Below, in pieces: positions 1-6,817 of a DNA stretch of 64,000 nucleotides. A program made the position numbers and the translations under genes. This stretch comes from [Mycobacterium] nativiensis. GTDB taxonomy: Bacteria; Actinomycetota; Actinomycetes; Mycobacteriales; Mycobacteriaceae. Every line of letters starts with the position of its first letter. Position 1 is the stretch's first letter. The stretch is taken from the NCBI RefSeq assembly GCF_020172685.1, contig NZ_CP083986.1:2000038-2064037 (forward strand), in the 5' to 3' direction. The notes beneath the pieces are model-generated. The model searched no databases and was not told the DNA's origin. It worked only from the letters and a program-made list of their open reading frames with translations.

Positions 1-485
1 TGCACGACATGTTCGCCGTCCCGTTCGAGGAGATCGCCTCCATCGTGGACCGTTCACCGATCGCGGCCCGGCAACTGGCCAGTCGCGCCCGTCGTCGCGT
101 CCGGGGCGCCCCGGTACCCGACGCGGATCTGGACCGCCAGCGTGAGGTCGTCGGCGCCTTCCTCGCCGCGGCCCGCGACGGTGACTTCGACGCATTGGTC
201 GCCACCCTGCATCCCGACGTCCTGGTGCGCGCCGAGACCGGAGCGCCGCAGCCAGTGGAGCTTCGCGGTGCTCGTTCTGCCGCCCAGCGCGCGATGCTGT
301 TTGCCCGCTACGCCGAGTTCGCCCGCCCGATCCTGGTGAACGGGGCAGCCGGCATCATCGCGCTCTCGGGTGGGCGACCGCTGTCGGTCATGGGCTTCAC
401 CGTCGTCGCCGGACAGGTCGTCGAAATCGACATCCTCACCTCCGCCGATCGCCTGCGCGAACTCGACCTGACTAACCTCGACTAG
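1..485 (+). CDS. ECF41-type sigma factor with SnoaL-like C-terminal domain (5' truncated)
   Basis: Only the last 160 or so residues are inside the window; the frame is open to the left edge, so the gene starts upstream. The visible part begins in sigma region 4: the residues around FEEIASIVDRSP and AARQLASRARRRV are the helix-turn-helix and its recognition helix. A roughly 100-residue SnoaL/NTF2-like extension follows (FLAAARDGDFDAL, LHPDV), with the SGGRP and ADRL remnants of the conserved C-terminal motifs of ECF41 factors. In that family the extension controls sigma activity and takes the place of an anti-sigma factor. ECF41 genes are usually linked to carboxymuconolactone decarboxylase, oxidoreductase or epimerase targets, and here two such genes follow at 18 bp. 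Regulation of these two genes by this sigma factor is inferred; its promoter lies outside the window. Confidence 0.85.
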   Translation, partial: HDMFAVPFEEIASIVDRSPIAARQLASRARRRVRGAPVPDADLDRQREVVGAFLAAARDGDFDALVATLHPDVLVRAETGAPQPVELRGARSAAQRAMLFARYAEFARPILVNGAAGIIALSGGRPLSVMGFTVVAGQVVEIDILTSADRLRELDLTNLD

Positions 486-503
486 GAGGTCTGGAGAAAC
501 ACG

Positions 504-818
504 ATGTCCGACATCACCGAACTGCACAAAGCGCTGCTCGGCCGCATCCTCGGCGCCGGCGCAACCGCACCGCCGCAACTGCGCCGCGCGGCCTTCGACA
601 ACACCGGGCTCGACGAACCGATGGCCACCTTGATCGACAAGGTGGCCCACCGCTCCTACCGGGTGACCGACGGGGACATCGCCGCGGCCCGCGCCGCCGG
701 CCTGAGCGAAGATCAGATCTTCGAGATCGTGGTGTGCGCCGCGGTGGGCCAGGCAACCCGGCAGTACTCCGGCGCGATGGAAGTCCTGGCCGGTCTCACC
801 GAAGGCCAAGAACGATGA
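504..818 (+). CDS. Carboxymuconolactone decarboxylase-like small protein
   Basis: A 104-residue protein starting at an ATG preceded by AGGAGG-like sequence (positions 484-490). It is helical and resembles the short CMD/AhpD-like fold (helices around EPMATLIDKVAHRSYRV and DQIFEIVVCAAVGQATRQY), but it lacks the CxxC pair of AhpD-type peroxidases, so it may be a non-catalytic or partner subunit. It sits 18 bp after the ECF41 sigma gene and its stop overlaps the start of the next CMD gene (ATGA at 815-818), so the three are probably one operon. The exact substrate is unknown. Confidence 0.7.
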   Translation: MSDITELHKALLGRILGAGATAPPQLRRAAFDNTGLDEPMATLIDKVAHRSYRVTDGDIAAARAAGLSEDQIFEIVVCAAVGQATRQYSGAMEVLAGLTEGQER

Positions 819-1390
819 GGCTCGCGATTCTCGACCACGGACACCGCCTGGGCACCAAGGCCCTACTGGGCATGATTCGGCTGGTCTCGCGCCAGCCGGT
901 CGTGGACGCGGTCAAGCTGGCCTTCTACCGCCCCGAGTTCTACGGCGGCGGTCCGCTGACCAACGAGGCGATGCGCGGGCCGTCGGCGTGGTCGATCGGG
1001 GAGCGCGAGCTGATGGCCGCGTATGTCTCCAAGGTCAACGCCTGCCCGTTCTGCATCGCTGCGCACACCGCCACCTCCAACTACTGCTACGGCGACGACG
1101 CGACGGCCGCGGCCACCCTCGCCGATCTGGGGAGCGCACCGATCGCTGCGCCGCTGCGGGCAACACTGGAGCTGCTCGGCAAGCTCACCCGGGAAGGCAG
1201 CGTCGATGCCGATGACATCCGGGCCGTGCTCGCCGCCGGCGTCACCCCCGAGCAGGTCAAAGACGCATTGGCGGTGAGCCTGGTCTTCGACATCACCAAC
1301 CGGCTCGCCAACGCCTTCGACTTCGAGGTGGCCGGCCCCGCGGCGATGGAGGCCGGTGCGCGCCATCTGGTGAAGCGTGGTTATGGGTAG
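815..1390 (+). CDS. Carboxymuconolactone decarboxylase/AhpD-like peroxidase family protein
   Basis: A 191-residue protein whose ATG overlaps the stop codon of the preceding gene. The segment near residue 70, NACPFCIAAHT, is the CxxC-plus-histidine motif of the AhpD-like/CMD superfamily, where the two cysteines and the histidine act in thiol peroxidase chemistry. The N-terminal part (LGTKALLGMIRLVSRQPVVD) and a second helical repeat (AGVTPEQVKDALAVS) complete the usual domain. As the presumed target of the ECF41 sigma factor, it is probably an oxidative or electrophile stress enzyme; that role is inferred from context only. The upstream extension in the same frame is ignored because coupling at 815 is clear. 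Confidence 0.8.
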   Translation: MRLAILDHGHRLGTKALLGMIRLVSRQPVVDAVKLAFYRPEFYGGGPLTNEAMRGPSAWSIGERELMAAYVSKVNACPFCIAAHTATSNYCYGDDATAAATLADLGSAPIAAPLRATLELLGKLTREGSVDADDIRAVLAAGVTPEQVKDALAVSLVFDITNRLANAFDFEVAGPAAMEAGARHLVKRGYG

Positions 1391-1400
1391 GCACGCGGAC

Positions 1401-1416
1401 TAGAATCTTGAGTTCA
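1401..1416 (+). promoter_or_regulatory. Putative leaderless promoter (-10 TAGAAT)
   Basis: TAGAAT at 1401-1406 lies 10 bases before the ATG at 1416, and there is no Shine-Dalgarno sequence between them. This arrangement fits transcription starting at or within a few bases of the start codon, as in the many leaderless mycobacterial genes. Confidence 0.45.
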
Positions 1417-2135
1417 TGGCCATCCGGCGCGCGGTGCTCGTCATCGCCGACATCGGCGGATACACCGCCTACATGAACTGGAACCGGACCCACCTGGTGC
1501 ACGCCCAGATGGCAGTGGCCGCACTCCTGGAATCGGTCATCGATGCCGCCAAGGGCATGAAGCTGGCGAAGCTCGAGGGTGATGCCGCCTTCTTCTGGGC
1601 GCCCGACGGCGACGCCCAGGTGTTGGTCAGCGAACGGTTGTCGCGGATGCATCAGGCGTTCCTGAACAGACGGGCCCGTATCGAGAACGGCCGTAACTGT
1701 CGCTGCGAAAGCTGCGAGCAGCTGAAGAACCTGTCGCTGAAATTCGTTGCGCACGAGGGTGAGGTGGCCGAGCAGAAGGTCAAGCGCCGCACCGAACTTG
1801 CCGGTGTCGATGTCATCCTGGTGCACCGGATGCTGAAGAATCGGGTGCCGGTGCCCGAATACGTGTTGATGACCGATCCCATCGCGCAGCATCTTGACGA
1901 GCCGGTTCGCGCAGTGTGCACGCCGCTGGTGCACGACTTCGAGGGGCTGGGCCAAACGCCGACCTACTACCTGGATCTCGCGAGGTCGGCGGTGCAACCA
2001 CCGGCAGATGCCATGGGATTGCGCGGCAGGATGAGATTTCGGTGGAAGGCGCTGCCGTTCGTGGTCGGAGCCAAGGAACCCTGCGAAGGATTTCGCAGTC
2101 TGGGCCGCGGCGCGGTCGAGCCGGCCGCCGGGTAG
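1416..2135 (+). CDS. DUF2652 family protein (nucleotidyl-cyclase-like fold)
   Basis: A 239-residue soluble protein. The N-terminus reads [14 protein letters not shown] and, about 35 residues later, [13 protein letters not shown]. These resemble the metal-binding and dimer strands of class III nucleotidyl cyclase domains, the resemblance usually seen in DUF2652 proteins. A cysteine cluster (CRCESCEQL) sits near residue 90. The C-terminal half is a basic, variable region. Whether it makes or binds a nucleotide is unknown; the full set of cyclase residues could not be confirmed by eye. The gene is single, 25 bp after the CMD gene, with its own probable leaderless promoter, and convergent with the cutinase at 2148. 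Confidence 0.7.
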   Translation: MAIRRAVLVIADIGGYTAYMNWNRTHLVHAQMAVAALLESVIDAAKGMKLAKLEGDAAFFWAPDGDAQVLVSERLSRMHQAFLNRRARIENGRNCRCESCEQLKNLSLKFVAHEGEVAEQKVKRRTELAGVDVILVHRMLKNRVPVPEYVLMTDPIAQHLDEPVRAVCTPLVHDFEGLGQTPTYYLDLARSAVQPPADAMGLRGRMRFRWKALPFVVGAKEPCEGFRSLGRGAVEPAAG

Positions 2136-2147
2136 AGCTCAGACCGG

Positions 2148-2834
2148 CTACAGCCGTCCGGCGACGAAATCGGCTGCTTGGTTGACCATGCCCGACGAGA
2201 CATAAGCGCTGGCCAGGTGTTGCGGCCAGTTCTCTTCCCAGGTGTTCGGGTCGGCCGGGTTGCAGACCGGGTCGGCGCCATGACACTGCTCGATGGTCCG
2301 ATCGTTGTAGACCGGGCTGAAGTTCGTGATCGGGCCTACCCATTGACTGCCGTTGCCGAACAGCGCAACCGCGGCGATGTGCTCGTCGGCGCCCGGGGGC
2401 AGGGGATTGGTGAAGCCCCACGCCTGGAAGGGGACCGCAAGCACCACATCGGTGACCGCCGCGCCCAGCGAGTAGCCCCCTGGCACTATCCGGGTGTTCG
2501 GACATCCGTTGATCGTGTTCTGGATGTGGGCACTCATGTCGTTGGCGCCCTGGTCGATCTGATTGTCAGCGGGGTAATTCACCGCATACACGCTGACGTA
2601 TTTGGAGGTCTTGGAGCGCAGTGCGCTGACGAACGCGTTGCCGACCGCCCCGGCCCCGGGCGATTCCAGACGCCCACGGGCGAACACCACTTCGACGTCG
2701 GGGCAGGCCGCGCCGGCCGGTGCGACCGCACCGGGTGTCCCGGCGGGAATCACGACGGGGGCGGTCAGCAAGACTGCCGCCAGCACTGTGCCTCGCCTCG
2801 TGAGTCTCAATCGGCGGGCCGAGGAATTGCTCAC
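2148..2834 (-). CDS. Secreted cutinase family esterase
   Basis: A GTG at 2834 is chosen because it puts a signal peptide (RRGTVLAAVLLTAPVVIPAG) at the N-terminus; the frame stays open upstream to 2963 but that extension has no signal character and would overlap the TetR gene. The mature part starts near ACPDVEVVFARGRLE, the cutinase opening. The triad is visible as GGYSLGA (nucleophile Ser), CHGADPVC (Asp within a disulphide loop) and a C-terminal His in PQHLASAY. The nucleophile elbow has Leu where most mycobacterial cutinases have Gln. Such enzymes hydrolyse ester bonds in lipids or polyesters outside the cell. It is convergent with the DUF2652 gene. Confidence 0.85.
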   Translation of the reverse strand: MSNSSARRLRLTRRGTVLAAVLLTAPVVIPAGTPGAVAPAGAACPDVEVVFARGRLESPGAGAVGNAFVSALRSKTSKYVSVYAVNYPADNQIDQGANDMSAHIQNTINGCPNTRIVPGGYSLGAAVTDVVLAVPFQAWGFTNPLPPGADEHIAAVALFGNGSQWVGPITNFSPVYNDRTIEQCHGADPVCNPADPNTWEENWPQHLASAYVSSGMVNQAADFVAGRL

Positions 2835-2922
2835 GAAGGGGATCGTAGTGGTCCGCGGCCGCCTTGTCGCCACGGCCCGGGACCCGGTCAACACCCGGCG
2901 TCGGTGGCCGTCCGGCTGGGCA

Positions 2923-3555
2923 TCAGCCGGTTCGGGACTGTTCGAGGTAGGCCGCCAACGCATTGGTCAGGCCACGGCGGGCCTCGTCGAGATCGGCGTA
3001 GGAGCCCAGCTGACGCTCCGAGACCAGCCCGCGCATCGCACCCGGGATGAGCGCGGCCACCTCCCGCACCCGCTGCGGGTCTACGCCGAGATCGGCGAAC
3101 GCGTGATGGCAGGTCTGCAGCCAGCTTTTGCCCCAGGAGAACAACTCGGCGGCGGTGCGCGGATACAGGCGCTCCAGCTCGAGGTGATCGCGGGGGAGCG
3201 CGGCCCGTAGGTTCTCGATGGCGCGCGAATCCTGCGACGCCAGCCCGTCATAAAGCGTGTCGATGATCGCCGCGACCCGGTCCCGCAGCGGCGCATTCGA
3301 TTTCACGCCGGCGAACGCCGACATCGCCGCGTCGCGACGCTCAGCGGTGCGGTGCAGCACCGCCGCCCAGAAGCCGTCGACGTCGCCGAACTGGTACTGC
3401 ACCGCGCCCCAGGTGGCACCGCTCTCCTTGGCGATCCGGCTCGCGGACACCGCGGCAGGGTCGCCGGTGGCCAGTGAGCGCACCGCGGCATCCAGCATCG
3501 CCTCGCGGGTCGCCTGACCCCGCTTATTGCTGCGCCGTGACACCGGTCGAGTCAT
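2923..3555 (-). CDS. TetR family transcriptional regulator
   Basis: A 210-residue protein with an N-terminal helix-turn-helix (about residues 15-60; ASRIAKESGATWGAVQYQF followed by GDVDGFWAAVL) and a helical ligand-binding half. It is divergent from the Rieske oxygenase at 3662, with 106 bp between the starts containing an 18-bp inverted repeat (3578-3595). It probably represses the oxygenase/reductase pair and itself; that is inferred from position. The ligand is unknown. Confidence 0.88.
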   Translation of the reverse strand: MTRPVSRRSNKRGQATREAMLDAAVRSLATGDPAAVSASRIAKESGATWGAVQYQFGDVDGFWAAVLHRTAERRDAAMSAFAGVKSNAPLRDRVAAIIDTLYDGLASQDSRAIENLRAALPRDHLELERLYPRTAAELFSWGKSWLQTCHHAFADLGVDPQRVREVAALIPGAMRGLVSERQLGSYADLDEARRGLTNALAAYLEQSRTG

Positions 3556-3577
3556 CCCCGGAAGCCTACCAATTTTT

Positions 3578-3595
3578 TCATAGTGACCCCTATGA
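3578..3595. promoter_or_regulatory. Inverted repeat, probable TetR operator
   Basis: TCATAG-TGACCC-CTATGA is a perfect 6+6 inverted repeat with a 6-base spacer, in the divergent region between the TetR gene and the Rieske oxygenase. It follows a T-run (3573-3578). Its size and place fit the operator of the neighbouring TetR protein. Confidence 0.5.
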
Positions 3596-3661
3596 TTCTG
3601 AGATCGGGCGAACTATGCTGCCGGAATCGGTCCCGTCGAGACCACCGAGAGGAGACGCCGA

Positions 3662-4810
3662 ATGGCCAAACCGCCCTTGTCGATGCAACCGACCGGCTGG
3701 TTTCAGGTCGCCTGGTCCGACGAGATCGGTATCGGCGACGTCCACACCATGAAGTACTTCGGCCGGGAGATGGTCGCCTGGCGCGCCGAGTCCGGTCAGC
3801 TCACCGTGATGAACGCCTACTGCGAACACCTCGGTGCGCACCTGGGCTACGGCGGCACCGTCCACGGCGAGGTGCTGCAGTGCCCGTTTCACGGCTGGCA
3901 GTGGAATGCCCAGGGCCGCAACGTCTGTATCCCGTATCAGGACAAGCCCAACCGCGGCCGGCGCATCGGCACCTACCCGGTGGTCGAACGCAACGAGTCG
4001 GTCTACATCTGGCACGACGTGCACGGGCGTGAGCCGTACTTCGATCCGCCCGATGTGTTCGCCGCCTTCGACGACCGCACCGCCGCGGACTACTACCCGC
4101 AGCAGCGGCTGTACCGGCAAACCCTGGAGCTGCACCCGCAGTATGTCCTGGAGAACGGGGTGGACTTCGCTCACTTCAAGTACGTGCACCGCACCCCGAT
4201 CGTGCCGGTCTTCACCCGCCACGACTTCGCCGAACCGGTGTCCTACGTCGACTTCACCATCACCTTCGAAGGCGACGACGGCCAGAAGATCGAAGACGTC
4301 AACAGCGGGGTGGAGGCCATCAACGGCGGCTTGGGTATTGCGGTGACCAAGAGCTGGGGCATGATCGACAACCGCACCATCTCGGCGATCACCCCCGTCG
4401 ACGAATCCACCTCCGATGTCCGGTTCATGGTCTACATCGGTCGCACACCGGCCGGCGGTTCAGCGAGGCTCGACGGAGGAGAGGCGAAGCTGGGACCGCC
4501 GCATGAGCCGGGCGGTTCAGCGAGGCTCGACGGAGGAGAGGCGAAGCTGGGACCGCCGCATAAACCCGCCGATCCCGCCCGCGCCGAAGCCCGCGCCGGC
4601 GATTTCGGACGCGAGGTGATCCGCCAGTTCGAACAGGACATCCACATCTGGTCGCATCAGCGGTATTCGGATCCGCCTGCCCTGGCGACCGCTGAGTGCG
4701 AGGGCTTCACCGCAATTCGCCAGTGGGCCAAACAGTTCTATCCCGACGGCATCGGTGGCAGTGCTGCTGAGGTCGCTGAAGCCACCGCCCAGAAAGGCTC
4801 AACCGCATGA
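3662..4810 (+). CDS. Rieske [2Fe-2S] ring-hydroxylating oxygenase, KshA-like
   Basis: A 382-residue protein starting at an ATG with GAGGAG seven bases upstream. The Rieske cluster ligands are C54/H56 and C74/H77 (CEHLGAH, CPFHGW). The mononuclear iron site is D168, H171 and H176 in NGVDFAHFKYVH. Size and motifs match the KshA-like single-component oxygenases that hydroxylate steroids and similar rings using an external reductase; no reductase is adjacent. Residues 265-302 are an in-frame insertion made of two 19-residue copies (GGSARLDGGEAKLGPP). These interrupt the join between VYIGRTP and the conserved FGREVIRQFEQDIHIWSHQRY-type region, so catalysis may be intact. It is coupled by ATGA to the next gene and probably controlled by the divergent TetR. 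Confidence 0.88.
   Translation: MAKPPLSMQPTGWFQVAWSDEIGIGDVHTMKYFGREMVAWRAESGQLTVMNAYCEHLGAHLGYGGTVHGEVLQCPFHGWQWNAQGRNVCIPYQDKPNRGRRIGTYPVVERNESVYIWHDVHGREPYFDPPDVFAAFDDRTAADYYPQQRLYRQTLELHPQYVLENGVDFAHFKYVHRTPIVPVFTRHDFAEPVSYVDFTITFEGDDGQKIEDVNSGVEAINGGLGIAVTKSWGMIDNRTISAITPVDESTSDVRFMVYIGRTPAGGSARLDGGEAKLGPPHEPGGSARLDGGEAKLGPPHKPADPARAEARAGDFGREVIRQFEQDIHIWSHQRYSDPPALATAECEGFTAIRQWAKQFYPDGIGGSAAEVAEATAQKGSTA
4454..4567 (+). repeat. In-frame 57-bp direct tandem repeat (two copies)
   Basis: Copies at about 4454-4510 and 4511-4567 have a period of exactly 57 bases (19 codons) and are almost identical; they diverge only at the last few bases (ATGAGCCG versus ATAAACCC). The unit is purine-rich (GAGGCTCGACGGAGGAGAGG). 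Because the period is a multiple of three, the oxygenase frame is kept. Confidence 0.9.
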
Positions 4811-5895
4811 GCGCATCGGCCGCACCCATCCGCGTGTTCCAGGTCGCCACCGGCAATGTCGGCAAGGAGATGATCAAACGGATCACCGCCCGTCCCGACC
4901 TCGAACTGATCGGTGTGCACTGCTATTCGCCGGACAAGGTCGGCAAGGACACCGGCGAGCTGGCCGGCATCGCACCCAACGGGGTGATCGCGACCGGCGG
5001 CGTCGAGGAGATCATCGCGGCCAAGCCGGACGTGGTGACCTTTCACGGCGTGTTCCCCGACGAGGACCTCTACGTGCAGGTGCTGGAGGCCGGGATCAAC
5101 ATCGTCACCACCGCCGACTGGATCACCGGCTGGCACCGCGACCGAAACCACCCGCACCCGTCGGGAAAGCCGGTGACGCAACTGCTTTCCGAGGCCTGCG
5201 AAAAGGGTGGGGCGACCTTCTACGGCACCGGCATGAACCCGGGCCTCAACCAGATTCTCGGCGTGGTGTGTGCGGCTGATGTCGCCGAGATCGAGAACGT
5301 CACCACCATCGAATCCGTCGACGTGTCGTGTCATCACTCCAAGGAGACCTGGATCGAGGTCGGCTACGGGCAGCCCGCCGATGATCCGGAGATCCCGGCC
5401 AAGCTGGAGAAGTTCACCCGGGTGTTCGCCGACAGCGTCCTGATGATGGCCGACTGCTTCGACCTGACCCTGGACGAGGTCACGTTCGGCTACGAGTTGG
5501 GTGTGTGCACCAGGGATGTCGACCTGGGCTGGTACACCCTGCCCAAGGGATCGTTGGGCGGCAATTACATCAAGTACCAGGGCATGGTGGACGGCGTCCC
5601 GCGCATCGAGACCCATCTCGAGTGGCAGATGACACCGTTCACGCAGCCGAACTGGAATATCAAGGGCTGCTACATCACTCGGGTCACCGGCGATCCGTGC
5701 GTCTACAACAAGCACATGATCTTCCCCAAGCCCGGAGTGGACCTGTCCGACCCGGACAACTTCGCCTCGATTGGCATGACGGTGACCGGCCTGCCCGCTC
5801 TCAACGCGATCAGGTCGGTGGTGGCGGCCCGCCCGGGGCTGCTGACCAGTGCCGACCTGCCGTTGCGCGGATTCGCCGGGCGCTTCAAGCTCTGA
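4807..5895 (+). CDS. NAD(P)-binding dihydrodipicolinate-reductase-like protein
   Basis: A 362-residue protein whose ATG overlaps the oxygenase stop (ATGA, 4807-4810). The N-terminus RVFQVATGNVGKEMIKRI is a Rossmann dinucleotide-binding turn (G16-N-V-G19), and VTTADWITGW and GTGMNPGLNQ match the DapB-like/2,4-diaminopentanoate dehydrogenase-like family. These proteins are common next to oxygenase genes in mycobacteria, where the substrate is mostly unknown. Tight coupling suggests it acts on the oxygenase product or substrate; it is not the lysine-pathway DapB, which is much shorter. It is convergent with the gene at 5968. Confidence 0.75.
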   Translation: MSASAAPIRVFQVATGNVGKEMIKRITARPDLELIGVHCYSPDKVGKDTGELAGIAPNGVIATGGVEEIIAAKPDVVTFHGVFPDEDLYVQVLEAGINIVTTADWITGWHRDRNHPHPSGKPVTQLLSEACEKGGATFYGTGMNPGLNQILGVVCAADVAEIENVTTIESVDVSCHHSKETWIEVGYGQPADDPEIPAKLEKFTRVFADSVLMMADCFDLTLDEVTFGYELGVCTRDVDLGWYTLPKGSLGGNYIKYQGMVDGVPRIETHLEWQMTPFTQPNWNIKGCYITRVTGDPCVYNKHMIFPKPGVDLSDPDNFASIGMTVTGLPALNAIRSVVAARPGLLTSADLPLRGFAGRFKL

Positions 5896-5956
5896 TCGGG
5901 TTCAACCGGCGAGGTGTCACCGCCGGAGTCCTCGTCGATCCACCGGTACCGCTTGA

Positions 5957-5980
5957 CGAGGCCGGCGTTACGGGGCCTCG
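5957..5980. terminator. Hairpin between convergent genes
   Basis: CGAGGCC (5957-5963) pairs with GGCCTCG (5974-5980) around a 10-base loop. It overlaps the stop codon of the minus-strand gene at 5968 and lies 62 bases after the plus-strand stop at 5895. There is no T-tract, so a terminator role is tentative. Confidence 0.3.
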
Positions 5981-6663
5981 GCGGGCAGCGGCGTGCCCGA
6001 GCTGCCTTCGGGTATCGGGGTGCCGGAGCTACCGGCCGGCGGAGGTGTCGTGGGACGGGCCGGGCGTTGTGCCGGAGCCTGCGGTGCCGCAGGTGCCCGA
6101 TGGCTGCCGCCGGACGCCGGAGGATGCGACCCCGAACCCGCGGACGGTGCCTGCGGCTGCGGTGCGGCGGGCGGCGCCTGCGGCGGCGGGGCCGGCTGAA
6201 CCCACCGGATCAGATCTGTACCGCCGCCGTGGTACACCATGCTGTTCGGGGCGTCACCGGTGACGTCGAAGTAGACCTTGCCGCTGGTCTTCTGGCCCTG
6301 AGTGAGCGCGGCCGGGACCAGGCCCTGCGGAGTGGGCACGGTGAACAGCGATTGATAGTCCTGGCCGCTGGCCGAGCGGGCGCTGAGGTTGGCGACGATC
6401 GGGAACACCGTGCCCTGGAGCGCTTCATCGGTGGCGGTGGCCTCCCACAGCGTGCCGCGCGGCTGATAGGGGATGGGATCGGAACTGGGCCGCAGATCGT
6501 TGATCGTCCAGCCATGCACACCGGGACCCTCAGCCAGGGTGCCCTGGGTGCCGATCGGCTGAGTAGAGGGTGCCGGGTCCGGGTCCGCGCCGGCGATACC
6601 GGTGCTGAGGGAGCCGACGGCGGCCAATGCTGCTGCGGCCAATGCGGTCGAGATGGACTTCAT
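5968..6663 (-). CDS. Secreted DUF1942 (MPT63-like) protein with Pro-rich tail
   Basis: The ATG at 6663 is chosen because GAGGAG lies eight bases upstream; a GTG three codons earlier overlaps that site. A signal peptide (KSISTALAAAALAAVG...AGADP) leads into one DUF1942 domain. The lines HGWTINDLRPSSDPIP, LWEATATDEALQGTV, NLSARSASG and GKVYFDVTGDAPNS match the secreted antigen MPT63 strand by strand. MPT63 is a small immunoglobulin-like beta sandwich of unknown function. Unlike MPT63, this protein has about 75 extra residues rich in Pro, Ala, Gln and Ser that end in SSGTPIPEGSSGTPLPAEA. It is a tandem paralogue of the gene at 6818, in the same orientation. Confidence 0.82.
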   Translation of the reverse strand: MKSISTALAAAALAAVGSLSTGIAGADPDPAPSTQPIGTQGTLAEGPGVHGWTINDLRPSSDPIPYQPRGTLWEATATDEALQGTVFPIVANLSARSASGQDYQSLFTVPTPQGLVPAALTQGQKTSGKVYFDVTGDAPNSMVYHGGGTDLIRWVQPAPPPQAPPAAPQPQAPSAGSGSHPPASGGSHRAPAAPQAPAQRPARPTTPPPAGSSGTPIPEGSSGTPLPAEAP

Positions 6664-6755
6664 GGGTCTCACTCCTCAATTCGGCTGCATCCCGGTGACG
6701 TTGGCACTTACGTGCTGATTCGTAACGGGGTACCTGCCAGGCTACTCAGAATCGA

Positions 6756-6795
6756 GTCCGGCCCGGCACCCGCAGTGGCGGAGGCCGGGCCGGAC
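6756..6795 (-). terminator. Strong 12-bp hairpin, probable terminator of the 6818 gene
   Basis: GTCCGGCCCGGC (6756-6767) is perfectly complementary to GCCGGGCCGGAC (6784-6795), leaving a 16-base loop. It begins 22 bases past the stop of the minus-strand gene ending at 6818 and is followed on that strand by TCGATTCT, a weak T-containing tail. Mycobacterial terminators often lack a long T run. Confidence 0.6.
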
Positions 6796-6817
6796 CGATG
6801 ATCCACAGTGCGGTTGC

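Noticed and set aside
4454..4567. CRISPR-like repeat array in the Rieske gene
   Set aside because: Two adjacent units without spacers, encoding protein in frame, with no cas genes nearby; the 59-bp array at 25216 is rejected for the same reasons.
4807..5895. DapB, dihydrodipicolinate reductase of lysine synthesis
   Set aside because: It is about 100 residues longer than DapB and sits with an oxygenase; it belongs to the DapB-like family of other function.
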